From contig VIKE01000081.1 of NCBI GenBank assembly GCA_008080565.1, positions 1 to 58,703 of the forward strand: 58,703 bases of DNA, written 5' to 3'. Below are positions 1 to 7,705 of the stretch, piece by piece. Position 1 is the first letter of the stretch. Every line of letters begins with the position of its first letter. The notes below the pieces were generated by a model. The model was not told the origin of the DNA and made no database searches. It saw only the letters and a list, made by a program, of their open reading frames with translations. This DNA is from Rhodocyclaceae bacterium. Its GTDB lineage: Bacteria > Pseudomonadota > Gammaproteobacteria > Burkholderiales > Rhodocyclaceae. The translations under genes and the position numbers were made by a program.

Positions 1-190
1 GGCATTTACCTTTCGTTAACCAGAAAGGCCAAAGCGCGGCCATAACTGCCTGAATATGCGCACAGTTTTCCTGTTGAAGCGGAACTGTCCACAGACCTGT
101 GGATTAACCACGCAGCCGTCCCTGAAGCGGACGGACACAGGCGGTCCCGCGGCTAAGCCCGCATAGCCGCCCGAGAATGAAAGCGCGCCC

Positions 191-457
191 ATGTTCATGA
201 CCATCGCCCGCCCGGCGGTGGAGCCCCAAGGCCCCGACTTCGTCGCCGTCCCCGGTTCCCCCGCCATCGCCGAACTCTCGCCGCGCGCCATGCACGCGCG
301 ACTGCTCGAGAATGCGGCGCTGAGGCGGATGCGCGGCGCCGAGCGGCTACGGAGCAACCGCATGGCAGACGCGGACTACTGGCTGCACGCCGCGCCGGTG
401 GCCGTCCGCAAGGCCTGCGCCCTGCGGGAAGAGAAGACCTTCGCGCCGCTTCCCTGA
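191..457 (+). CDS. small hypothetical protein (88 aa)
   Basis: An 88-residue reading frame with an ATG start, and a second possible ATG two codons later. I do not recognise the family. The product is basic and Ala/Arg-rich, with no signal peptide, membrane segment or cysteine motif. The 190 bases before it hold no other gene or structure I can support. Codons look like the neighbouring GC-rich genes, but long frames open by chance in such DNA and there is no convincing Shine-Dalgarno sequence. It could be a real small cytoplasmic protein or a chance frame. Confidence 0.35.
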   Translation: MFMTIARPAVEPQGPDFVAVPGSPAIAELSPRAMHARLLENAALRRMRGAERLRSNRMADADYWLHAAPVAVRKACALREEKTFAPLP

Positions 458-546
458 GTTCATCAGCCATTCTGCCAGGCTGAACCATTGCGACCTGCCT
501 CGAAGCGAGCAATCGAGGCCATGGCGGTCTGGTTTGCCTTCGTGGA

Positions 547-1296
547 CTAGGGTCGCGGCTTGAAGATGAAGTTGAAGATGTAACCGGGGGTCTCTACGGC
601 CGCGCGATGATCCATCTCGGGGTCAAAGGCTGAAATCGGCTGCAGAGCGTCGTTTTTCAGCACGAAGGCGTCGTAGCCGAGATCGGTCACAGCCTTGATC
701 GAATCCTCGATGGAAGATTCGGAGTGGCGCTCCTCAAGTTCAATCAACATGCTCGGCCGATCGCGCGCTATCAGACCGGCAGCTCCGGCGATCACCGCCG
801 GCTCATGGCCCTCAACGTCGATCTTGATGAAGCCGCAGGGCGGGATATCCAGATCGTCCAGGCGCGTCGTCGTCACCTCGACCACCCCGAATTCCATCGC
901 GCCCGACCAATTGTTCTCGAGTGAGGCATGCTGGTTCGAAAAGCCGCGGGCGGATCGCGGCACATTGAGGCTGGCCACACCCGACCGGTTCGACAGGGCG
1001 GCACGGCTGGCAATCACATTGGCCGGCCGCGCCGCATCGAGGATGGCGAACATCTTCGGATTGGGCTCGAACGCGTAGACCGTGGGGCAGAGCGCGGCCA
1101 GCTGATGGGTCCAGACCCCACGATTCGCACCGACGTCGATGGCGACCCGCGCCGGGTCCACCAGCTCCGGCAGCAGATGAATCTCCGGTTCGCCGCGCCG
1201 CAACTCGCGGGCGACGATTCGCTTCAGTTCCTGCCTGGGGCTGAAGACAGCCCGCTTGATCCGCTCACGGAAGGTGGTCGGCGGGGTCCAGCTCAC
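547..1296 (-). CDS. FkbM-family SAM-dependent methyltransferase
   Basis: A 249-residue protein of the FkbM methyltransferase family, which methylates sugar or polyketide hydroxyls using S-adenosylmethionine; the substrate cannot be told here. A SAM-binding motif I ([14 protein letters not shown]) lies near residue 52 and is followed by the acidic strand end AFEPNP. The FkbM hallmark [17 protein letters not shown] sits around residue 160. No signal peptide or membrane segment is seen, so it is cytoplasmic. It starts with GTG, and its GTGA overlaps the carA stop codon, so it is probably translated from the carA message by coupling. Nothing links its chemistry to pyrimidine or arginine synthesis; the pairing may simply be positional. 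Confidence 0.85.
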   Translation of the reverse strand: MSWTPPTTFRERIKRAVFSPRQELKRIVARELRRGEPEIHLLPELVDPARVAIDVGANRGVWTHQLAALCPTVYAFEPNPKMFAILDAARPANVIASRAALSNRSGVASLNVPRSARGFSNQHASLENNWSGAMEFGVVEVTTTRLDDLDIPPCGFIKIDVEGHEPAVIAGAAGLIARDRPSMLIELEERHSESSIEDSIKAVTDLGYDAFVLKNDALQPISAFDPEMDHRAAVETPGYIFNFIFKPRP

Positions 1297-2459
1297 GGCC
1301 GGACACTCATCGAGTCGGCAAACCGCTGGAACAGATAGAGGCTGTCGGTCGGCCCCGGCGAGGCCTCAGGGTGGTGCTGGACGCTGAACACCGGCCGGCC
1401 GGTCAGGGCGATGCCGCAGTTGGTGCCGTCGAACAGGCTGACATGAGTCTCGCTGACCGTGCCCGGCAGGCTGTCGCGGTCAACGGTGAAGCCGTGGTTC
1501 ATCGAAACGATCTCGACCTTGCCCGTGGTCAGGTCCTTGACCGGATGGTTGGCACCGTGGTGGCCTTGGACCATCTTCACTGTCTTCGCGCCAAGCGCAA
1601 GCGCGAGCATCTGGTGCCCGAGGCAGATGCCGAACAGGGGCGTGCCGCTGTCGACCAGTTTGCGGATTTCCGGCACTGCATAGACGCCGGTCGCCGCTGG
1701 ATCGCCTGGCCCGTTGGACAGGACCACGCCGTCCGGCTTACGCGCGAGAATGGCCTCAGCGGTCGTATCGGCCGGAACCACGGTGATTTTCGCGCCGGTC
1801 GAGGCCAGCGCCCGCAGGATGTTTCGCTTCACGCCATAGTCGACGACGACCACCGACTTGTCGGCCGCGTCCACGCGAGGATGGCCGTCCGGCCAGTCCC
1901 ACAGGCCTTCGTCCCAGTCGAAGGACTGCATGGTCGAGGCGTCCTTGGCCAGGTCCAGACCGACCAGGCCTGTCCATGCCTTCGCCTGGGCGATCAGCGC
2001 CTCAAGGTCGAATTGTCCGGACGGGTCGTGGGCGATGACCGCGTGCGGCGCGCCCATGTCGCGGATACGGGCGGTCAGGGCGCGGGTGTCCACGCCGGAC
2101 AGTCCGACCACGCCGCGCCGCTTCATCCAGCCGTCAAAATCGCTCTCGCTGCGCCAGTTGGCCGGGTCGGTTGGGGCGTCGCGGAAGATCGCGCCGCGCG
2201 CGGAGGTGTCAGAACCCCCGCCGATCTGCTCGATGTCCTCGACGTTGGTCCCGGTGTTGCCGACGTGCGGGAAGGTGAAAGCCAGGATCTGGCTCATGTA
2301 GGAGGGGTCAGTCAGGATTTCCTGATAACCCGTCATGGCGGTGTTGAAGACCACCTCGCCAAGCGCCGAACCCACGGCACCGCAGCCGATGCCTTGCAGG
2401 ATTGTGCCGTCCGCGAGCGCGAGCACGCCGGTCACGCCGGGAAGAAGTGTGGTGGTCAT
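1293..2459 (-). CDS. carA: carbamoyl-phosphate synthase small (glutaminase) subunit
   Basis: CarA hydrolyses glutamine and channels ammonia to CarB for carbamoyl phosphate, the precursor of arginine and pyrimidines. At 388 residues it has the family length. The N-terminal CarA domain is followed by a class I amidotransferase domain with the nucleophile Cys in FGICLGHQ (about residue 275) and the His/Glu pair in HHPEASPGP near the C-terminus. I chose the ATG giving MTTTLLPG; an in-frame ATG 24 codons upstream would add residues unlike the family. The gene points away from carB, about 10 kb off, so carA and carB are not one operon here. The sequence belongs to the alphaproteobacterial part of the window; the beta part has no carA because the contig changes genome inside carB. 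Confidence 0.95.
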   Translation of the reverse strand: MTTTLLPGVTGVLALADGTILQGIGCGAVGSALGEVVFNTAMTGYQEILTDPSYMSQILAFTFPHVGNTGTNVEDIEQIGGGSDTSARGAIFRDAPTDPANWRSESDFDGWMKRRGVVGLSGVDTRALTARIRDMGAPHAVIAHDPSGQFDLEALIAQAKAWTGLVGLDLAKDASTMQSFDWDEGLWDWPDGHPRVDAADKSVVVVDYGVKRNILRALASTGAKITVVPADTTAEAILARKPDGVVLSNGPGDPAATGVYAVPEIRKLVDSGTPLFGICLGHQMLALALGAKTVKMVQGHHGANHPVKDLTTGKVEIVSMNHGFTVDRDSLPGTVSETHVSLFDGTNCGIALTGRPVFSVQHHPEASPGPTDSLYLFQRFADSMSVRP

Positions 2460-2505
2460 GGCGCGCTCTCTATCACCGAATCCCGGCGAGCAAACGGCGC
2501 GTTTG

Positions 2506-3768
2506 CTAGTGAGCCGCCGCCTCGGGGTCAACCGGGTTCCCGCGCTGGCCCCGCATAAAGGCGAACCAGGCCCCGCTCGTGATGACGAAGAAGATCGCCG
2601 TCGGCAGGATGTAGCCCGGCGCCGCGGCCGCCACGGCTGCTGTGGTGAACATCAGGCCCAGAGCCGCGATGAACCGCGCCCGGGTCCAGCGCGCCAGCCG
2701 GAACAGGGAGGCGGAGCACAGGCCATAGACCACGAGACTCAGCACTGACGTCACGCCGACAAGCATGCCGAACTGGCCACCCAGGGTCGGCTGGCCGGAC
2801 AGAATGGCCACGATGCTCATAATCGCGCCGCCCAGAAGCGGGTTGACGACAGGCGTCCGCTCGCCGTGACCGAACCCGGACGGCAGGTAGCCTGACCGGG
2901 CAGCGGCCCGCGCCGTTTCTCCGCCCAGCATGACCCAGCCGCTCAGCGTGCCGATGGCCTTGATCACGGCACAGGCCGCGACCGCCGCGCCGATCGAGGC
3001 TCCGAACACACGCGCCGTCAGGTCGGCATAGGGGCTGGAGGATTCGGCCAGAGCTCCGGCCGGGATCACGCCGAACACCGCCACGCTGGCCGCCACATAA
3101 ATGATCGAGGCCAGCAGGACGCCGGCGATCGAGGCCCGGCCGACGTCGCGCGCGGGATTGCGGACGCGGGCCGACAGGACCGCCGCGGTCTCCACGCCGA
3201 GGAAGGCCCAAAAGATCAGCGCCAGGGAGGCGGGTACGCTTTCGGCCAGACTGTTCCCCGACGGGCTCCACGAGGCGGCAAACGTCGCACCGTTGAAGGC
3301 CGAGACGCCGGCGGCCACAGCGATGACGAGGGGGACGAGGCCGATGACCAAGGCCAGGGCCGCAAACCGGGACGCCGCCCGCGCCCCGAGGATGTAGGCG
3401 CCCGTCGTCAACCAGATGAGGCCGAGATTGCAGAAGGTGGCGGCGACAGGCTGCTTCAACAAGGGGAAGAAGAAGCCGAGATAGCCGGTAGCGGCGACAG
3501 CGATGGCGACATTGCCGACGAGGCAGGCTGTCCAGAAGGCCAGCGCCGTCTGGAAGCCGAAGAACCGCCCCAGGCCACGCTCTGCGAAGCCGGACAGGCC
3601 ATCCGCGTCCGGCTGCAGTCGGCCCAGCGCCGCGAATACCAGCGCCAGGGTCACGGCTCCGAGGCCGGCGACGGCCCACCCCACGACGCTCGACGACCCG
3701 ACTGGCGCCAGGGTGGCGGGCAGCAGGGAGACGCCCAGCTTGTGCATGTCTTCGATGGCCTCGGTCAT
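2506..3768 (-). CDS. APC-superfamily amino acid permease, lacking most of TM1
   Basis: A 420-residue inner-membrane transporter of the amino acid-polyamine-organocation superfamily, most like basic amino acid antiporters of the AdiC/ArcD/PotE group. At least ten hydrophobic segments are visible, including [20 protein letters not shown] and [19 protein letters not shown]. In the family the N-terminus reads roughly HK-hG, then a first helix with a broken GxGS-type substrate loop, then FLLPA-LA. Here it passes directly from MHKLG to [10 protein letters not shown], so about 17 residues of helix 1 with the substrate loop are missing in frame. Without them transport of the usual kind is doubtful; the loss may also be an assembly fault. 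The start overlaps the Rieske gene stop by 4 bp, so the two are probably coupled and the substrate may be related to the oxygenase. Confidence 0.85.
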   Translation of the reverse strand: MTEAIEDMHKLGVSLLPATLAPVGSSSVVGWAVAGLGAVTLALVFAALGRLQPDADGLSGFAERGLGRFFGFQTALAFWTACLVGNVAIAVAATGYLGFFFPLLKQPVAATFCNLGLIWLTTGAYILGARAASRFAALALVIGLVPLVIAVAAGVSAFNGATFAASWSPSGNSLAESVPASLALIFWAFLGVETAAVLSARVRNPARDVGRASIAGVLLASIIYVAASVAVFGVIPAGALAESSSPYADLTARVFGASIGAAVAACAVIKAIGTLSGWVMLGGETARAAARSGYLPSGFGHGERTPVVNPLLGGAIMSIVAILSGQPTLGGQFGMLVGVTSVLSLVVYGLCSASLFRLARWTRARFIAALGLMFTTAAVAAAAPGYILPTAIFFVITSGAWFAFMRGQRGNPVDPEAAAH

Positions 3769-4790
3769 GGATGAACCTCTGCGATCCGCGACTGGAACCA
3801 GGCCAGCGCAATCTCATGGTAGGGGCTGAGCGCGCCGCGATCATAGGTGCCCGCCGACAGGTTGCGCTGCACCGCCTCGCAGATGGCGGCGTCCTCGGCC
3901 GTTATCCGGTCCGAGGCGGTCAGGGCCTCGCCCAGAGCGCCCTCCCCGCCGTCGTTGAGGAACAGATAGTCCAGTCGCGTCTGCCCCGGCCCGACCGGCG
4001 TCATCCGCTCGATCATGGCCCCGTCGCGATAGACGTTGATCCCGAGGTTCGGCCACAGCCACCCCCAGACGCCCGCCTGCGGCCCGTCGTTGACCCCAAC
4101 CGCCTCCTGCAGGACCAGATCGCCCTCGACCCGCACCCGGTACTCGGCCCCGCCCAGCTCGTCGGCCAGCACCGGATGGACCGAGCCGATGTGGTAGCCC
4201 TCCAGATAGTTCTCGGCATAAGTCTTCCAGTCGCAGGCCAGATCGTGCGACCGGCGCAAGGCCGGCGCGGCCATACGCAGGCCCCGCTCCGCCAGCAGGG
4301 CCTCCAGTGGCGCGACATGGTCCGCCAACGGCGCGGCGTCCGCATCCATGGTGGCGAAGACCAGCCCGCGCCAGGTCTCCAGCCGCAGGGCCAGCAAGCC
4401 GAACTCGCGCGGATCGAACCCCTCCGCCGCGCCGAAGCCCGTCGCCGCCCTCAGCCGCCCGTCCAGCGCATAGCGCCAGCCGTGGTAGGCGCAGACCAGT
4501 TCACCCTCGCAATGCCCGCTCGCGCCCGTGACCAGAGGTCCGGCCCGGTGGCGGCAGACATTGTGAAACGCGCGCAGAAGGCCGTCCTTGCCCCGGACCG
4601 CCAGCAGACGATGCCCCGCGACGTCGCTCGTGATCCAGTCGCCGGACGCCGGCGCCTCCGCCTCATGACCGAGGAACAGCCAGGCCTTTCCGAACACGGC
4701 CAAACGTTCGCGCGCCCAGGCGTCGGGACAGCCATAGAGTCGGGCGGGAAGCGTGGCCTGCATGATCGGGATGAAGGCCCCGGCCGGCAC
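3765..4790 (-). CDS. Rieske [2Fe-2S] ring-hydroxylating-type oxygenase, alpha subunit
   Basis: A 341-residue Rieske non-haem iron oxygenase. The Rieske cluster ligands are CRH (NVCRHRAGPL) and CAYH (ELVCAYHGWRY), 20 residues apart, near residues 78-100. The catalytic mononuclear iron site is ENYLEGYHIGSVHP near residue 193, with the usual spacing between its two histidines. Members of this subgroup hydroxylate or demethylate aromatic acids, or quaternary amines such as choline, carnitine and glycine betaine; the residues here do not decide which. Electrons must come from a reductase encoded elsewhere. The ATG at the annotated start adds nine residues before a second possible start, MQATLPARLYG. 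It is followed with a 4-bp overlap by the APC permease, which suggests uptake and oxidation of an amino-compound. Confidence 0.88.
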   Translation of the reverse strand: MPAGAFIPIMQATLPARLYGCPDAWARERLAVFGKAWLFLGHEAEAPASGDWITSDVAGHRLLAVRGKDGLLRAFHNVCRHRAGPLVTGASGHCEGELVCAYHGWRYALDGRLRAATGFGAAEGFDPREFGLLALRLETWRGLVFATMDADAAPLADHVAPLEALLAERGLRMAAPALRRSHDLACDWKTYAENYLEGYHIGSVHPVLADELGGAEYRVRVEGDLVLQEAVGVNDGPQAGVWGWLWPNLGINVYRDGAMIERMTPVGPGQTRLDYLFLNDGGEGALGEALTASDRITAEDAAICEAVQRNLSAGTYDRGALSPYHEIALAWFQSRIAEVHP

Positions 4791-4806
4791 GCGCCGTCAA
4801 CCAGTC

Positions 4807-5703
4807 TCAGATCGTGATCGCATCCATGCCCGCGAACACTGCGTGGGTCGCGCCGGCGGACTGTGCGGCGAGCCCCCGATCCGGGCGCAGGTTGAGCAGC
4901 ATCACCTGTGGGCAGGCTTCGCGCGCCGCACCGATCAGGGCCGAGGCGTCCAGCCACTCCCGCGCACTTTCATGAGCTACGCCGGCGAAGTCGATGGCCA
5001 GACAGCGGGCGCGCACCTCTGACAGGCGCCGGGCCGCTCCCGCATCGGGGGCGATGTGCAGGATGACGCCCAGCGCCGCGGTCTCGAAATGGGCGAGCGC
5101 CTCGTCTATCGTCTCGGGCGGCGCCTGCTCCAGCCCGCCCATGACCTCGACCAGCAGCGACCCCGGCGCGGCACCGAGCTGCAACTCGGTGCACAACAGG
5201 GCGAACCGTCCGCCGCTGGACGCCACCGTGCGCCAGAACGCCGGCAGGACGCCGCTGTCATCCGGCCCCAGATGCAGCAGATCGAGACCGTGGCTCAGCG
5301 TCTGCAGGTCGATCCGCTTCAGGTCCATTGGCTCCAGCGTACGGCGTCCCAGAGCCGCCAGCGCGGTCTCGCCGCCCCTATGGCGCACCGTGCGGCGAAC
5401 GCGGCGACTGACCGGAACCGACCGGCTGAGATCAAACACCGGTTGGGCGGCCAGCGTCACGGTCAGCTCGCGGCGGGCGCGGGTCACAAGCGTGAAGGTC
5501 AGGCTTTCATAAGGTGCCGCGTAGGACCGGCGCTCGCCCAGCGGCGCCCGCGACGAACCGGGCGCGTCTTCGGAATCGATTGAGCCCTGGGCCAGGTGGG
5601 CTTCGCCCCCGATACGACTCATGACCGCTACCTCACGCCGGTCCGAACTATCACCCACGCAGAGGTTCGCGCCCCAAGGCGCAAACACTTCGCTGACGAA
5701 CAT
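4807..5703 (-). CDS. hypothetical protein (298 aa)
   Basis: I do not recognise this gene. From the ATG giving MFVSEVFAPWG it encodes about 298 residues; a further start 15 codons upstream is possible. No signal peptide or strong membrane segment is seen. The first ~90 residues are hydrophilic and Arg-rich. The rest alternates hydrophobic strands and helices (FALLCTELQL, ALGVILHIAP, RCLAIDFAGVA, PQVMLLNLRP), which looks like a TIM-barrel or a degenerate EAL-type fold, but the EAL catalytic glutamates and the EAL triplet are absent. It lies 16 bp upstream of the Rieske gene on the same strand and diverges from the hydrolase at 5809, so it may share a transcript with the oxygenase and permease. 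Confidence 0.6.
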   Translation of the reverse strand: MFVSEVFAPWGANLCVGDSSDRREVAVMSRIGGEAHLAQGSIDSEDAPGSSRAPLGERRSYAAPYESLTFTLVTRARRELTVTLAAQPVFDLSRSVPVSRRVRRTVRHRGGETALAALGRRTLEPMDLKRIDLQTLSHGLDLLHLGPDDSGVLPAFWRTVASSGGRFALLCTELQLGAAPGSLLVEVMGGLEQAPPETIDEALAHFETAALGVILHIAPDAGAARRLSEVRARCLAIDFAGVAHESAREWLDASALIGAAREACPQVMLLNLRPDRGLAAQSAGATHAVFAGMDAITI

Positions 5704-5753
5704 GGTCAAACGGCGTTGACCAAGGCCCGTCCCGATCTGGCACCCCACGCCTG

Positions 5754-5785
5754 TTGACAGGCCCCTTCACTTTGTGTTGTAAAGT
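5754..5785 (+). promoter_or_regulatory. promoter with overlapping inverted repeat upstream of the secreted hydrolase
   Basis: TTGACA at 5754-5759 and TTGTAA at 5777-5782 are separated by 17 bp and lie 27 bases before the ATG at 5809, a good sigma-70 layout. The -10 region overlaps an inverted repeat, ACTTT-7-AAAGT (5769-5785), of operator size. A Shine-Dalgarno-like TAGGAG follows at 5795-5800. This suggests a repressible promoter; no regulator gene lies next to it. Confidence 0.5.
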
Positions 5786-5808
5786 ACTTCGTTATAGGAG
5801 CTTTCACT

Positions 5809-6771
5809 ATGCACTCGACTCGTTCGCTGATCGCTGCCGTCCTGACCTGCGGCGTTCTCGCCCTCGTCTCGCCCGCGAAGGCGCAGACCCCGCCGCCCGC
5901 GCCTGCCGCAGCCCCGAGTCCTCCCAACCTGCAGCTCCGTGACGCCGGCCTGGTGGCAGACTATTTCGCAGCCGATCCGGCCACGGCCTCCCCGGGCGCG
6001 ATCATCGTCCTGGGCGGATCGGAAGGCGGCCTGGGCGGCTCACGCAATCTGGCGCGGCGTCTGGCCGCCGCCGGCTTCGATGCTATCGCCGTCTCCTATT
6101 TCGGCGAGGCCGGACAGTCGTCCCGGCTGGACCAGATCCCGATCGAGCCGGTCGCCCGCGCCCGCGAATGGCTGGAAGCGCGGCCCGGTCCGGGCGAGGC
6201 GATCGCGGTCGTCGGCGTGTCCAAGGGCGGCGAACTGGCCCTGCTGACCGCCAGCCGGGACCCCGCCATCAAGGCCGTGGTGGCCGCCGTGCCGTCCCAT
6301 GTCGTCTGGCAGGGGATCGACATGCAGGGCGGGATGACCGGTTCCTCCTGGACCGCCGGCGGGGTTCCGCTGGCCTATGTGCCCTACGACCTGAGCAACG
6401 GCTTCGTCAGCGTCCACGCCCTCTATGCCGACAGCCTCGCCTCCGCCCCCGCCGAAGCCGAAATCCCGGTCGAGCGGATCGCGGGCCCGGTCCTGCTGGT
6501 CTCGGGCCAGGCCGACACCCTGTGGCCCTCTACGGAGATGGCCAACCGCGTCGAGCAGCGCCTGCGGGCGAACGGCTTCCCGCACGGCGTGACCCACCTT
6601 TCCTATCCCGACGCGGGCCATGCCGTGTTCGGCGCCCCTGTCCGGGCCGACACGCCCGGCCTGGAGCGGGTCCTGTCGGTCGGCGGCACGATCGATGGTC
6701 TGGTCGCCGCCCGAGCCGATGGCTGGCCTCGCGCGCTGGCCTTCCTCAAGGACGCCCTGGCCACCGACTGA
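5809..6771 (+). CDS. secreted alpha/beta hydrolase (BAAT/dienelactone-hydrolase-like)
   Basis: A 320-residue hydrolase with a clear Sec signal peptide, MHSTRSLIAAVLTCGVLALVSPAKA, cut before QTPPP, so it acts in the periplasm or outside the cell. The mature part resembles the C-terminal domain of BAAT acyl-CoA thioesterases: an oxyanion-type loop GGSEGGLGGSR near residue 69, the nucleophile elbow GVSKGGELAL near residue 136, an Asp in SGQADTLWP near residue 235, and the His in DAGHAVF near residue 270. These form a Ser-Asp-His triad for ester or thioester hydrolysis; the substrate is unknown. It has its own promoter. The HAD gene follows after 39 bp. Confidence 0.82.
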   Translation: MHSTRSLIAAVLTCGVLALVSPAKAQTPPPAPAAAPSPPNLQLRDAGLVADYFAADPATASPGAIIVLGGSEGGLGGSRNLARRLAAAGFDAIAVSYFGEAGQSSRLDQIPIEPVARAREWLEARPGPGEAIAVVGVSKGGELALLTASRDPAIKAVVAAVPSHVVWQGIDMQGGMTGSSWTAGGVPLAYVPYDLSNGFVSVHALYADSLASAPAEAEIPVERIAGPVLLVSGQADTLWPSTEMANRVEQRLRANGFPHGVTHLSYPDAGHAVFGAPVRADTPGLERVLSVGGTIDGLVAARADGWPRALAFLKDALATD

Positions 6772-6810
6772 CGGCTTGCGTCATCCGGCCCGTATGGGCA
6801 GGAAGCCGGC

Positions 6811-7530
6811 ATGAGCATTACCACGGTCGGCCTCGATGCCGACGACACCCTCTGGCACAACGAGACCATCTTCCGGCTGACCCACGACCGGTTCGTCAGC
6901 CTGCTGGCCGACCATGCCGATCGCGCCACGCTGGAAGCCCGGCTGGCCGAGACCGAGAAGCGGAACCTGCGGCTCTACGGCTACGGGGTGAAGGGCTTCA
7001 CCCTGTCGATGATCGAGACGGCGATGGAGCTGACCGGCGGCGAGGCGCCGGCCTCGGTGGTCCGGGAGATCCTCGCGGCGGGCCGGGAGATGCTGGCTCA
7101 TCCGGTAGAGACCCTGCCCGGGGTCGACGAAGCCCTGGCCGCCCTTTCGGAACGGTATCGCCTCGTGCTGATTACCAAGGGCGACCTGCTGGATCAGGAG
7201 CGCAAGCTGGCCGCCTCGGGCCTCGGCGACCTGTTCGCCGCGGTCGAGATCGTCTCGGAGAAGGATCGCGGGACCTATGACCGGATCTTCGCTCGCCACG
7301 GCACGGGCGCGGACGAGGCGATCATGGCCGGGAACTCCATGAAGTCGGACGTCCTGCCGGCCCTCGAGGCCGGCGCCTTCGCCGTCCACATCCCCTATGT
7401 GATCACCTGGGCGCATGAACTCGCCGACGCGCCCGAGAACCATCCTCGCTTCGGCGCGCTGGATAGCATCGCCGATCTCCCGGCATGGATTGATCAACGG
7501 GCCGGGCCGCACTCAGGTAACAGTGTTTAG
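6811..7530 (+). CDS. HAD-superfamily hydrolase
   Basis: A 239-residue haloacid-dehalogenase-fold phosphatase. Motif I is DADDTLWHNE near residue 9, with the nucleophilic and acid/base aspartates. Motif II is LITKGD near residue 120, the motif III Lys is in VSEKDRGTY, and motif IV is AGNSMKSDVLPALEAG near residue 170. The helical cap lies between motifs I and II, so this is a C1-cap, YjjG-like member. Such enzymes remove phosphate from small metabolites such as nucleotides and sugars; the specificity cannot be read from the sequence. No export signal. It lies 39 bp after the secreted hydrolase on the same strand and may be co-transcribed with it. Confidence 0.85.
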   Translation: MSITTVGLDADDTLWHNETIFRLTHDRFVSLLADHADRATLEARLAETEKRNLRLYGYGVKGFTLSMIETAMELTGGEAPASVVREILAAGREMLAHPVETLPGVDEALAALSERYRLVLITKGDLLDQERKLAASGLGDLFAAVEIVSEKDRGTYDRIFARHGTGADEAIMAGNSMKSDVLPALEAGAFAVHIPYVITWAHELADAPENHPRFGALDSIADLPAWIDQRAGPHSGNSV

Positions 7531-7705
7531 TTCCGCAAAGTTCAGATTAAATTTTCCCGGTAACCAACACGACACCGTGACATGAATAACGTCGTAATAT
7601 AGTTCATTTTATTATTGCAACGCTTGACCGACACATCTGTGTTGGGTTTGTGACGGCCATCTGGCTTGGGGGAGCAGATGTCTGTCACTTTCAAGCGAGA
7701 TAAAC

